A stretch of DNA of 64,000 bases. Source: Adiantum capillus-veneris. Its lineage: Eukaryota > Streptophyta > Polypodiopsida > Polypodiales > Pteridaceae. Numbering within the stretch: the first letter of the stretch is position 1; each line of letters starts with the position of its first letter. Shown piece by piece: positions 1-9,965 of the stretch. The notes under the pieces are model-generated. The model was not told where the DNA came from. It saw only the letters and a list, made by a program, of their open reading frames with translations, and made no database searches. The stretch spans positions 180,317,740 through 180,381,739 of the forward strand of contig CM043944.1 in NCBI GenBank assembly GCA_014529385.2. Reading direction: 5' to 3'. A program made the position numbers and the translations under genes.

Positions 1-505
1 GTTTGGGGATTTCAGCCCATCCTTGCCGGCATCACAGATTCAGCCCTACACTTGGCGTTTTTGAACAGCCTCAGCCAACATTTTTGGGACAATAACCTCA
101 ACATTTTTGATAGCTCTCATCAACGTTTTGCACCAGCACTTCAGCACCAGTAGCATAGCGTTTTTTCAGCAGTTTTCCAGCACCATACTACAGCGTTTTT
201 GCACCTGCAAATTCAGCACTTGAAACCTAGCAAGAGCAGCGTTTCTGGACAGCAGCAGAGCAGCGATTTGTATGACAACAGTCCAGCGTTTTCAGCCATA
301 AGAAAAACAGTGTTTGTTGCACACGAAGGCACAGTAGCAGATAGCGTCGTCCTCATCGGCGTCGTCATCATAGCAGCATTCAGTTTTCAGCCATAGTCTC
401 TTCATCGTCGGCACCACCATCGGCCTTGACCTCGAACCATTTAGATTTGCATCAGCATCTTGCACCAAATTGTGCAATTAATAGTAGACCACTCTCGCCA
501 TCGAG

Positions 506-1175
506 TGTCACAAACTGCTAACGTGTCAAAGCCTAAAGAATGGGGCCAACTTACATATGCCGGCCGAGAGGCCTAAACCCTAGCAGAAGCAGAAGCAACA
601 GATAGAAGAAAGCAGCACATTTCCGTCGGATTGCTGACGTGGCAGATGTACGGATTTCCAAAAATCACGCTGGCTGATGACTCGGCATACTATACAGATT
701 TCCGCGTTTTGCGTTGGCTGATGACATGGCAAGCTGTACGGATTTCCGTAAATTACGCTGGCAGCTTTTGGCATTGCTTTTTGGACCAGAAGCTTTTGAG
801 TTTTAAAAGCTTTTTATTGTAACTGCTTTTCAGGCCAAGGGCCTTTAAATATGAGGTGAAGGCTCATTCTCTTGCATGCTTCTTGGAGAAGGTGCAGAGT
901 CTGGAGTACCGGCTTGTACCGTATTGATGCAATATAAAGAAATACCGAAAGGGGCGCCAAGGTTTGGGGCCAATACTCTCTGGGATGGAATTCCGCCACT
1001 CCGTGTCGCGTGTCGTCTCTCTCTTTCAGTTCAGTTGCTAAAAGTCTCTCTGGGGTGGAATTCCGCCACTCCGTGTCGCATGTCGTCTCTCTCTTTCAGT
1101 TCAGCTGCTATTGAAGTGCTAAAAGTCTGTTCAGTCTGTTCTTTTCTATTGGCACGTGGTGCCCGTCTTGTGACA
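506..1175 (+). mobile_element. Solo LTR, family S, inside the family A LTR
   Basis: The insert begins TGTCACAAACTG and ends CTTGTGACA, giving inverted TGTCACAA/TTGTGACA termini. It is flanked by the perfect 5-bp direct repeat TCGAG (501-505 and 1176-1180), the expected LTR-retrotransposon target duplication. Outside it, the family A LTR continues without loss. Inside are GTACGGATTTCC and TGACGTGGCA repeats and an AATATAAAG signal followed by the shared motif AAATACCGAAAGGGGCGCCA. No internal region remains, so this is a solo LTR produced by LTR-LTR recombination. Confidence 0.9.
981..1125 (+). repeat. Tandem duplication of about 70 bp in the solo LTR
   Basis: Two head-to-tail units start at 981 and 1051, each with TGGAATTCCGCCACTCCGTG followed by a short CTCTCTCTTTCAGTTCAG run. 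The second unit has about 12 extra bases (ATTGAAGTGC region). The same place in the related LTRs at 24249-25024 and 61307-62129 holds a long CT/GA microsatellite, so this is an unstable part of the LTR. Confidence 0.8.
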
Positions 1176-1414
1176 TCGAGAGTGGGGTCCTTGGAGGAGT
1201 GTTTGACAACGTCCTGGTGTCATATTCTCTTCTCTCTCCATCTCTCAGTCTCAGCACCTTCATTTACAGTGTTTATCCACTTTGTTTGTGATCACTTGCA
1301 CTCTCTCATTAAAGCACGGAAGGCTCTCCCTTCCCTAAGAACAAGGAACCTTGAGCACAGTTCAGAGCACTATCTTGAGCAAAGTTCAAGATTCACTTCC
1401 GTTACACCTTACAT

Positions 1415-1426
1415 TGTTATCAGAGC
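1415..1426 (+). other. Primer-binding site (initiator Met tRNA type)
   Basis: TGTTATCAGAGC lies two bases after the LTR end and differs by one base from the plant consensus TGGTATCAGAGC, which pairs with the 3' end of initiator tRNA-Met. Confidence 0.8.
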
Positions 1427-1974
1427 TTTGGCAGTGTTCTGTATCACTCAAGGAAAGAACCACAAGAATTTTTTTGCTTGTTGTGGTCGCACGAGCCCAA
1501 GTTCGCTTGGGCGTTTCGATTCCTAATCGTGTTTTTGAAGAGTGACATGAATCCCAAGAAAGAAGGGCTTGTCCAGCCTCCCCTTGTGCCTCTTTTCACT
1601 CATTGAGAGCGGACCGTGCACTTAGCGGCCGGCCAATCGATGTGACCTTGGTGTGAGTGCAAGGCCGCCAAGGGGTGCGCCCGTGGAAAAGAGCAAAACT
1701 CGGGTGAAGGGAAGATCCTTCTCTAGCACAAATTGCAAGCGAAAGAAGAACCTCAAGAACTCAAGAACCTCAAGACCCCAAGACCCTCAAGAACCCAAGA
1801 CCCACAAGAACTTAAGAACCAAGAACACAGTGTATAGTCATTACCCGAAGCGGAATAGATACTTCGCATGGAGGTGGTCAGCATGGGAGTGGTGCAGAAG
1901 AGTTTTCCCCACCATGAGGTTTTCCCGACCCTCCCCCTTCCCCATCTACGCCACGGATATAACCAAATCCTATG
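1427..1974 (+). other. Retroelement leader without clear coding sequence
   Basis: After the hairpin at 1495-1512 the stretch holds A-rich, CAAGAACC-type short repeats (about 1745-1830). No protein-like frame without stops was recognised before the gag coiled-coil region that begins near 1975. Confidence 0.5.
1495..1512 (+). other. Perfect hairpin with UUCG loop in the retroelement leader
   Basis: GCCCAAG-TTCG-CTTGGGC is a 7-bp perfect stem closed by a TTCG tetraloop, about 70 bases after the primer-binding site. Its place suits a retroelement leader structure (packaging or dimerisation), but that role is inference. Confidence 0.5.
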
Positions 1975-3115
1975 GAGGCATTGGTCAAGTCGATGATGGA
2001 GATGATGGCAAAACAACAAGAAACGAATCGCGTTGTGATGGCACAACTAGAAAGAAAAGCAGAATGACAAGAAGCCTTGGAGCGTGAGCGTGATCAAGCG
2101 CGCTTGGCGGCTAAAGAAAGACAGGCAGAGCGTGCAGCCAAGCGTAAATGACGCATGCAAGAGTTGGTACGACATGTTCTAGCCTCGAAGTCCGAGCCAA
2201 CCAAAGATGTTGGCAGTTCATCAAGTGGCGCAAGCCGACATTCGGACTCCAACAACCCAGTCACAAAGAAGATCCAGTTCAGTAAGTATGATGGTAAGAT
2301 AGATGCTACGGTTATTCATTCTTGGTTGCATCAATTTAATGCTTATTTTGTGACAACTAACAAGACAGGAAATAGCAAGGTTTTGACGACAGCTATGTGC
2401 CTTGCCGGTGATGCCATCAATTGGTACCACGCATGGCAAGAGGCACAGTTAGCCACGCACCTAGAGGAAGCCAACGATTTCACGCCCCTTTCCTTCAATT
2501 GGGCCGATTTCCAAGACAAGCTCAAGGCGCGGTTTATGCCACCTCAGTACCTCACACGATTGAAGGATGATTGGCACAGTCTCAAGCAAAATGGTATGCC
2601 AGTTATGTCTTTCTCTAATTGTGTTTTGTAGCTAGCCACCCAATTACGCAAGTCGGATGATGAGCGCAAAGAGACATTCCTTTATGGATTGGACGAGTAT
2701 ATCAAGTATGATGTTGAGGTGCTCGATCTAATCGATCTCAACAAGGCGGTAGCGATTACTCTCACACAGGAGATGAAGCACAACAAGAGAAAGCCTAAGG
2801 AAACCAAGACTTTGACAAGTATCTCTCAGACCTCGCAGTACCCTCAGAACAGTAAGAATGGTAAGAATGGTAAGAACGGTAACTCTTCTAACCAATCTTC
2901 CAATAGTCACTCAAAAAAAAACTCTTCTAATGAACCTAAGGGTAAGGCTAACATAATTGCTAAACCTAAGCTCACTCCATATGAAAAGGTAGCACAAGGA
3001 ATTCTAGGAGGATACATCACGTCCGGAAGAGCAAAGCACTTATTCTAAGGAAGATCGTTGTTTTCATTGTCACATTAAGGGTCGCATAAAAAGAACATGT
3101 CCTAATCTTAACTCT
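1975..3115 (+). pseudogene. gag: Ty3/gypsy gag pseudogene
   Basis: The first part (about 1975-2150) encodes a charged Q/E/R-rich, probably coiled-coil segment broken by stops. From 2155 a 158-residue frame matches the Retrotrans_gag capsid domain: a KIQFSKYDGK start, then INWYHAW and FKARFMPP-like blocks. A stop at 2629-2631 is followed by a second frame at 2689-3048 with a K/N-rich tail. A degenerate zinc knuckle, CFHCHIKGRIKRTC, lies at about 3059-3100 in the next frame; the usual GH is replaced by GR. It is therefore broken by at least two stops and a frameshift. Gag would coat the element RNA in cytoplasmic particles. Confidence 0.8.
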
Positions 3116-3260
3116 AATGAATCTAAAGAATCCGCAGAACCCACTTTCTCTGTCAACGCAATAAATGAGAACACGAGTGTGCCCCAAGTGTCTCATGACC
3201 CTCCCATTAATGAGTCTCTCATTAAATGTTATGGTCATATGACGGGGCATCGCTCCCGGT

Positions 3261-4442
3261 ATGGACTCTCTCATCACGAAGGAGTGCCTTGACATGTTGT
3301 TTACAATTCAACAAGCTGCTTTCTTTAGAAAATTTTTGGTCTCTCCTCTCTCAGGATGTGATATGATTTTGGGCATTCGATGGTTTCGTGAGCATAACCC
3401 TCTCATTGATTGGGCGGAAAATACGTTCACTTTCAATGCCAAAAGTGACTCTCCCATTGTCATTCGTGGAGAGCAAGTTGTTCATTCTTCATCTCTCATT
3501 TCTAATGTGCAAGCGAAGATTGAACGGATTCTGGACAAGGAGACTCTTTCAGTCTCTTCTTTGCAGGATTTTCATGATAATGATGAGCATGATGATTTGA
3601 ATGACAATGAAAAGCATGATGATCACGATGTGATTTCTCACAAGCATGATGATTTGTATGATCAAGACGTGATTGTTCACAAGGATGATAGTTTAGTTGA
3701 TGCTTTTTCTAGCGAAGCTAATCTCGTTGCAGATTCGATCAATCACGAAGAATCGATCTTGGCTTTCGAGTCGAGGTCCACAGCACCTCCCCAAGCAGAA
3801 TCCATTAAACAAGACGAACCGATCTTGGCTCTCGAGGCTAGGTCCAAAGAACCCCCACAAGAAGTACTATGTGTTCGCATGATTAGTCAGCACGCATTAT
3901 TCGAGTGTTTTATTCGTGGTCGTTTCCTGTATTTTAGTCAGCGTTTTTATGTGATCCCTTTTCCTAGGCATGGCATATTGTACGTTGAGCACGTTTCACT
4001 CATGAATGAGCACGGATGTATGCGGATTATTCATGAAAAGCTGAAAAGTATGCATTCAAGGAAGTCACATTCCATGTCTCTTCCTTGGCGCGACACAGTT
4101 GTAGAAAGAGCACAAGAAAGTATGAGCACCAAGCATGGGCATTTCCGTTGTGAATTGCCACAGTTGATTGATTTAGATCAGAAAGACAAGATTCGATCTC
4201 AATGTTTGCGTGTGTGTGGTAAACGGTTTGGCGCTCTCTCTATTTGTTCATCTACATTACATGCACAGTCTTTGAGGCAGACGAGATCTTTCCCAGTCAC
4301 TTTACATGAAACAGTGTCTACTAAGACACTTTATGGCCTCTGTCTGTTTTGCAAGCGTAATCGAGGGCAATTACAGTTCTTTCAAGAGGGGGGTATGTCA
4401 CAAACTGATGACGTGGCAGTGCCGGGACACACTCTCAATTGA
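3261..4442 (+). CDS. Retroelement protease-like ORF with acidic/His-rich tail, no RT
   Basis: A 393-residue open frame. Residues about 30-65 contain the signature CDMILGIRWFREHNPLIDW, the C-terminal half of a Ty3/gypsy aspartic protease. The catalytic D-S/T-G lies upstream and is not visible in this frame. Residues about 100-150 are an Asp/His-rich low-complexity stretch (repeated HDD), followed by two imperfect repeats of the type SI..(E/D)E.ILA.E.RS. The last about 40 residues read through a region conserved as untranslated 3' sequence in other elements here (compare 37518-37598) and through the polypurine tract into the LTR, so the true end may be earlier. No RT, RNase H or integrase follows. 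The product may be a relic of a non-autonomous gag-protease element. Confidence 0.55.
   Translation: MDSLITKECLDMLFTIQQAAFFRKFLVSPLSGCDMILGIRWFREHNPLIDWAENTFTFNAKSDSPIVIRGEQVVHSSSLISNVQAKIERILDKETLSVSSLQDFHDNDEHDDLNDNEKHDDHDVISHKHDDLYDQDVIVHKDDSLVDAFSSEANLVADSINHEESILAFESRSTAPPQAESIKQDEPILALEARSKEPPQEVLCVRMISQHALFECFIRGRFLYFSQRFYVIPFPRHGILYVEHVSLMNEHGCMRIIHEKLKSMHSRKSHSMSLPWRDTVVERAQESMSTKHGHFRCELPQLIDLDQKDKIRSQCLRVCGKRFGALSICSSTLHAQSLRQTRSFPVTLHETVSTKTLYGLCLFCKRNRGQLQFFQEGGMSQTDDVAVPGHTLN
4383..4395 (+). other. Polypurine tract
   Basis: CAAGAGGGGGGTA lies directly before an LTR start (TGTCACAAACTG at 4396). The same tract precedes LTRs at 37599, 56749 and, on the minus strand, 29596, 45439 and 48789. 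It primes plus-strand DNA synthesis in LTR elements. Confidence 0.85.
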
Positions 4443-4999
4443 TGACATGGCTGATGGTACGGATCTCCACCAATCCATGTGACTGGCTGTTGTACGGAAT
4501 CCCGTGATTCGCGTTAACTGGCTGACGTGGCAGTAAAGAATCCTCCGATTCGCGTTGACTGGATGTTGACGTGGCAATGCGTACGGATTTTTGCTTTTCA
4601 TGCTCGCAGGCAGTACGGATTTCCGCAGCTTATGCTGACTACTTTTTGTTGGCAGATTTTAGCCAATGAGGTTTTTGGGCCATATTGCTTTTGATATCAA
4701 TGCTTTTGGGGCTCTGCTTTTAGCAACCCTTGTAAATCTTTATAAGTAACCTAAGGGGCTCACTCTACAGAGCATCTAGGCGCAGAGTCTGAGAGCGAGC
4801 ACCCGCGGGTCGGTTGTACTTCGCTCAAAGATTAATATAAAAGAAACACCGAAAGGGGCGCCAATCTCTGGCGACAGTACCTCTTGGCACGGAACTATGC
4901 CGGGCTGTGCCGCCTTTCTTTTGATTTGTGAAGTGTTTTGAAGTGAATCTCTGATGTGTCGCGGTAGAATCTTGACTTAAGGTGACCAAGTTTGTTGCA
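4396..4999 (+). repeat. 3' LTR (family G, relative of family C)
   Basis: Runs from TGTCACAAACTG to AAGTTTGTTGCA. The U3 part repeats TGACGTGGCA and GTACGGAT motifs four to five times (4405-4640). An AATATAAAAG signal is followed by a variant of the shared 20-nt motif at 4840-4863, and the end matches family C ends (compare 39790-39822). The LTR at the other end of this unit is family A, so the two ends do not match. Confidence 0.75.
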
Positions 5000-5293
5000 A
5001 GACTCCTCTAATCTAGCATCCAAAAAACCCATCCAAAGTAGGGATCCCTCAAGAAAACTCCAGTCTGGACTCTGCTCTGTCATGAATTTCTCAGAATTGA
5101 GAAGGAGAATCCCCAACGGCATATGGCATGACGCAGCCCACTCTACTGCCAGATGAAACCAAAACAAATTCTTCAGAATACACCAACATTTAAAGAAGAG
5201 AGAGCTATGCGTAAAGTCCTACAAAAAAGGACGCAATTTAACACTATTCACTTCGGCCAATCTGTTATAAATTGAAGAGAGTAGTGTGATGGG
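5000..5293 (-). pseudogene. LINE reverse transcriptase relic, downstream part
   Basis: On the minus strand this encodes parts of a plant non-LTR RT: WRPITLLSSIYN, then a decayed EKFYD-like motif followed by DWSFLEGSLLWMGF, corresponding to the FEKAYDRVEWSFL core of L1-type RTs. The upstream part of the same frame is at 16687-16877 and a bridging piece is at 15521-15538; element B and a solo LTR separate them. It carries an in-frame stop. This is a dead LINE that served as the target for later insertions. Confidence 0.7.
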
Positions 5294-5298
5294 CCGCC

Positions 5299-5582
5299 TA
5301 TTATGTCCCGCTCACAGGAGAGGGGATCTAACCTAGACGCCGTCGGGATGGGCTGCTAGTGTCCGAGTGAACGTAGTGTGAAACCGGCCAATGTGGCCGG
5401 CCATTATTATAAAAGGGAGGCCAAGGCCTCATTTGTAGTTATCGACCCCCCATTGGCAGAGTGCCAGTGGTTAGCTTGCGAGGCTAGGAGTACGAGAGGT
5501 CACCTCGAGGAGGTAAGGCGGGTTGGTTTTCCGAAGCGTGTCTGTAGGCGGCCTGTGTAGCCCACTCCTTGGGTTCGTTTCA
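5299..5582 (+). repeat. 5' LTR of element B
   Basis: 284 bp, from TATTATGTCCCGCTCACAG (the first G of the usual TG is mutated) to GGTTCGTTTCA, directly before the primer-binding site. It matches the 3' LTR (13951-15515) once the insertion there is removed, with visible substitutions throughout, which indicates considerable age. Confidence 0.9.
5408..5415 (+). promoter_or_regulatory. TATA box of the element B LTR
   Basis: TATAAAAG in a GGCCGGCCATTATTATAAAAGG context is conserved in the 3' LTR at about 14060. It is the likely core promoter of the element. Confidence 0.6.
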
Positions 5583-5594
5583 TGGTATCAGAGC
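5583..5594 (+). other. Primer-binding site of element B
   Basis: TGGTATCAGAGC immediately follows the LTR CA end and is identical to the consensus that pairs with plant initiator tRNA-Met. Confidence 0.95.
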
Positions 5595-5890
5595 CGACTT
5601 GGCTGGTTAGAGTCGAATAATCACTATTTCATGCAAGTTTTGATGAAATAACCGTTTAATTGATAATTTTCTTCTCATGAGCATGTTTGCAGGTGAAATT
5701 TAATGTGCTTCTCGCTGATTTTGTATAAAATTCAGCAATTTAGCAGTTGGAAGTGCTGAAAATCAATGGATTTTTATTGCTTTTGCTGATTTTTGATGAG
5801 AATCAATGACTTATTCATTGATTTGCTGACTAAATTCAGCGAACAGAAGCTTTAATCTTTCTCTGTGCTCCTCTTCTGTGCGAAGTACAA

Positions 5891-6012
<122 letters not shown>

Positions 6013-6311
6013 CTCTGAGCGGCCTGGTCACTTGGGGTTTTTTTTAAAGTATGGTTTGAAACCTGTAGTTTATTAAGACTCACTAACAAAGACTAGAAAG
6101 TTTGCAAAGAATTCAGTTTTTGGCTCTGTTGCTTCTCTCCCACCGCTCCTCTCTCTCACCCGCTCGCACTCCCGCGCTCCCGCCATCACTTGCTTGACTT
6201 TGGACGATTACGCCAACGCATAGCGCTCTTCGAAGTTCAACTTTTCGCGATCAAAAAGTGTAGAAAAGGCCCAGTTTCGCTTGAAATTTTCAGTTTTTCA
6301 CACATTTCGCC

Positions 6312-7420
6312 ATGGATTCCTCCAACTCGGATGCGCAGCGTGACGACGCGCCAGGTAACATTCAAATTCCGTTTACGCATGCTCTATACACATGGATTAC
6401 AAGTACTTTCTAGAACTTCGACCAGCGTGTTTCCGTTCAGAAAACGCAAACATTAAAACGAAAATTCGCTTGGCCTCTCTCAAAGGGGCCGTGCAAGGGC
6501 TTGATTCTCGGCTTACTACTCTGGAAAATACGGTTCAATCGATGACTGTGCGTATTTCTGAGGACGGAACCCATCTCCAACAACTGCAGACGCAGGTTGC
6601 TGCTTTTGGGCGTTCACAAGGTGGTCCAACTGCCACGATTCCGTACAAAACCACTAATTTCTCGGGAGAAGAAGCGTTCACCTTCTACAAGGTGGATTCC
6701 GGGCACGCTGTGCGCTGGGATTACCATTGGGCCTTAATCAAGGACAAAGCCCCAACTGATGTCGAGGATGCAGTGGCAAAGGCCAGGACGTTCCATTTGA
6801 TAAATGGAGCGATCTATGAGAAGAAAAGAACTTCAGACCATCAATCCGGTGAGGGCGCTTCAAGGAGCGAACCCCAATTCCAGCAAAAGTCCAAATCATC
6901 GCCGAGATCTTCTCAGGAGAAGAAGAAAGCCAAAAATGCTTCAATTGCTGATTCAGTGAAGAAGGGGGCTTACTTCGGATGTGGCCAAACATGTCACCAA
7001 ATCAAGGATTGCCCCAACAACAAGACAAAGAAACCGCAAGGTTGTCCTTCGGTTCAAATTCACGAGATCTCACGTAACTCTGATGTCATTCAAGTTAAAA
7101 TCCATCATTTAGCGCACAGTTCATGCACTAATTGTACTTTTAGCACCAAAGTGTTTGATAAGCACGATCTTCTCCGTTTCCCTGGGAAGATCAATGGTCA
7201 CGACGTGACCGTACTCGTTTAGCTCAGACAATTTTGTGGATGTAAAATTGGTGCAGAAACTGAGACTGCGGACGCGAAACAGTGACCATGAGTATCGCGT
7301 GACGATGCTCGTGGCAAGAATATGGATGTATGGAATTAGATGGTTCCAAATTTGTCGCTCGAGCTAGCTGACTACTAAAAGAACCTAGATTTCCACATCA
7401 TGCGCCTAGTAAACAAGACT
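6312..7420 (+). pseudogene. gag: Element B gag and protease relic
   Basis: A likely gag start is ATG 6312 (MDSSNSDAQRDD). That frame stops within 40 codons, and the reading continues from about 6440 in another frame with a coiled-coil-like block (LDSRLTTLENTVQSM). The capsid domain is mostly deleted. A degenerate knuckle, CGQTCHQIKDC, lies at about 6980-7010; its first Cys is replaced by Tyr. The protease block FPGKINGHDVTVLV follows, but the catalytic Asp-Ser-Gly is lost to a small deletion and stop at 7220. Protease-like residues (DNFVDVKLVQKL) continue in another frame to about 7420. Confidence 0.7.
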
Positions 7421-7422
7421 CA

Positions 7423-8566
7423 TTGTATATAGACTATGTACATCACTCTCTTGTTTTTGTTAAGCAGGACATGCCTCATGTATATGTGTCGCTTTGTAAT
7501 CACATTTCTGTAAATAATGGTTTTGCAATACCAGTTGTTATTGTTTTGAAAATGTATAAAGATACAAAGTCTTTTGATGTTGACTTTTATCAATGTGTAC
7601 CATCTGCTTGGTTTAATTCATTAGTGCTTGGTACTTCTGTCACTGAATTTCGTAAAAATGTTTCATGTTGTTGTGTTGAACTTACGGATTCCAATGAATC
7701 CAACCTTATCCGAGAAATCATGACTAATTTCAAGGATGTTTCCTCCGATGATCTACCTCCTGGCTTGCCGCCTTCGAGAGGACTCATGGCATTGAGTTGG
7801 TGGCCGGTAGTCAACCCTTCTCAAAGCAACCCTATCAGTTTAGTAAAACCGAGGAGGACAAGATTCAGCGGCAGCTGAAAGATTATCTCGATAGAGGGGA
7901 GCGACAATGTTACTTTCTCCGAAGAAGGATAACACTATGCGTTTTTGCGTAGATTACAAGGGGTTGAATAAGCTTACTGTCAAAAACAAGTATCCGCTCC
8001 CGCGTATGGGCAATCTGATAGATCGACTCCATGAGGCATTGTATTTTACGAAGATAGACCTGCGCTCAGGCTATCACCAAATACGGATCAAACTGGAAGA
8101 TGTTCCCAAAACGGGTTTCCATACGCGTTATGGTCAGTATGAGTTTTTCGTCTTGCCTTTTGGTTTGACCAATGCTCCAACCACGTTTCAGCAGATGATG
8201 AATAATCTGTTGAGACCATTTTTAGGCAGCTTCGTTGTTGTATTTCTCAATGACATCTTGATCTACAGTCGAAGTTTATCTGAGCACTTAGCGTATATAC
8301 GCAATGTTCTCAAGGTACTGAGAACTGAGAATCTTTATGCTAAGGCTTCTAACTGTGAATTCTTTAAGAAAGAGCTTCTGTACTTGGGTCACATCATTAC
8401 TCACGATGTAATTCGTGTTGACCCTGAAAAGTTGGATAAAGTGCGAAATTGGCCCATTCTGAAGAATGTGCGCCAAGTGAAGTCCTCTTTAAGCTTTACA
8501 AGATTCTTTCGCAAATTTATCAAGGATTACTCTAGAGTTGTTTTGCTCCGCTTACGCAACTTTTAA
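7423..8566 (+). pseudogene. pol: Element B reverse transcriptase pseudogene
   Basis: A 151-residue frame (7423-7878) ends in the protease-RT linker (FKDVSSDDLPPGLPP). The RT palm lies at 7907-8566, with [26 protein letters not shown] and VLPFGLTNAPTTFQ. The catalytic box reads FLND instead of YxDD, so one essential Asp is Asn. The thumb/connection block (EFFKKELLYLGH) follows, and the frame stops at 8564. A frameshift separates linker and palm. Family: Ty3/gypsy RT, which copies element RNA into DNA. Confidence 0.85.
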
Positions 8567-8623
8567 AAGGAGGGGTGAAAGGGCCGAAGACTTCAAGTCC
8601 TCACCGTAAAGGTAACCCCCCTG

Positions 8624-9764
8624 TTGTCTGGAATGAGCGTCATCGACGAGAGCTTTCGGACACTAAAGCACTTGGTGACTATTGCGCCAATATTGCACAT
8701 TGTGGATCCTAGCAAACCGTTTGTGGTTGAAATGGATGCTAGTGATTATGCCATTGGTGCGGCGTTATACCAGGATGGACGTCCTGTTGCGTTTGAAAGT
8801 AAGAAACTTTCTGACGCTAGGATGCGTTATCCAACGTATGAGAAGGAGCTTTACGCCGTAGTCCACGCCTTGAGGACATGGCGACACTACTTGTATGGCT
8901 CTACGTTTGCTGCATGGACAGACCATCACTCTTTGCGCTATGTCAGGGTGATCTCAGAGGTCAGAAGGCTAGATGGGTTGAGCTTATGCAAGAGTTTGAC
9001 TTTGAGATCTGTTATATAAAAGGATTCAGCAATCGAGTTGCTGACGCACTCAACAGGATTCCTGAAGTTAATGCCTTGTCTATGGCTGAAATCTCGACGG
9101 ATTTCTATCTCTCTCTCCGACGGCTATGTCGTTCAGATAGCAATTTGGCAATATATGGAACGAGATCGAAGCGGGGCATGTACAGGCTTGGGTGGTCCGG
9201 AGACCCAAGTGAGTCTTGTCGGAGAGACGAGACAACGACAATATTCCATTAGAGGTGGACTATTGTTCAAAAATGGAAAAGTCTACGTGCCGGAAATCGA
9301 TGAGGTTCGACAAAGGATTTTGTTTGAATGCCACGATGTTCCTAGCGCTGGGCACCCAGGCATCCAGAGAACTTTGGCTTTGGTTAAGCAATATTTCTAT
9401 TGGCCAAGGATGCGCTCTTACATAGAGAGCTATGTGAAGAGATGCGCTCAATGTCAAGTCAATAAGGCAGAGCACCTTAAGAAAGCTGACCTGCTACATC
9501 CATTGGAAATCCCGAATGCCAAGTGGCAGAGTACTTCCATGGGCTTCATCGTTGGTTTGCCAAATACTAGTCGGGGCAATGACGCCATTTGGGTTGTGGT
9601 CGATAGACTCACAAAAATGGGGAAGTTTATACCAACGAAGTCGATAGTAAAAAGCCACGAGTTCGCGGTAGACTAGCTTTATAAGTTGTATGGTCTGCCA
9701 GAGGATATCGTCAGTGATTGAGATACTAAGTTCACTGGCCGATTTTAGCGAGATGTGTTTGCTC
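8624..9764 (+). pseudogene. pol: Element B RNase H and integrase N-terminal part
   Basis: RNase H: VEMDASDYAIGAALYQDG, YEKELYAVVHAL and WTDHHSLRYV (8690-8945), then a frameshift into ADALNRIPEVN. Integrase: an HHCC zinc domain (H..GHPGIQRT...C.QC at about 9320-9460), then the core. The first catalytic Asp block reads SMGFIVGLP where SMDFIVGLP is usual. A stop at 9674-9676 ends the frame, and the second Asp block has a stop just before DTKF. The hAT insertion starts at 9765. Confidence 0.85.
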
Positions 9765-9774
9765 CAGAGTTACC

Positions 9775-9965
9775 AGGGAACGGGTATTTCCTTGCTTGGA
9801 ACGCCGGAACGGCATTCCGGCAGGTCGGCAGTGAATGGAACGCCCCGGAACGGACTGCTGTTCCGACAGTCGGGGTCTTACCGGAACGGCCGGCCGGAAC
9901 GCGTTCGGAACGGGGCCGGAACGGCGGAACGGACGGAGCATCCGGAACGGCAGAACTGCAACGGA
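9775..9965 (+). repeat. Subterminal GGAACG repeats of the hAT element, 5' side
   Basis: The 190 bp inside the left end hold more than ten copies of CGGAACG or its complement (CGTTCCG). The right end (about 13036-13120) holds a similar cluster. Subterminal repeats of this kind are known transposase-binding sites in hAT elements; use here is inference. Confidence 0.75.

Larger units (their letters stand above)
1..1413 (+). repeat. LTR of family A, outer end beyond the window
   Basis: This is the 3' part of a family A LTR, matching the solo copies at 14266-15438, 15544-16681 and 25271-26467. It contains the GCGTTTTT-rich leader, the GTCGTCATC triplet stretch, the block GAGAGTGGGG and the terminal ACCTTACA. 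It ends in CA at 1413 and is followed directly by a primer-binding site, so it acts as a 5' LTR here. It is interrupted by a solo LTR at 506-1175. Its start lies before base 1. Confidence 0.85.

Noticed and set aside
876-1526. 216-residue open frame over the LTR and leader
   Set aside because: It crosses LTR, target duplication and primer site, and shows no domain.
6712-6992. Minus-strand frames opposite gag and pol genes throughout the window
   Set aside because: They overlap recognised domains on the other strand and have no similarity of their own.
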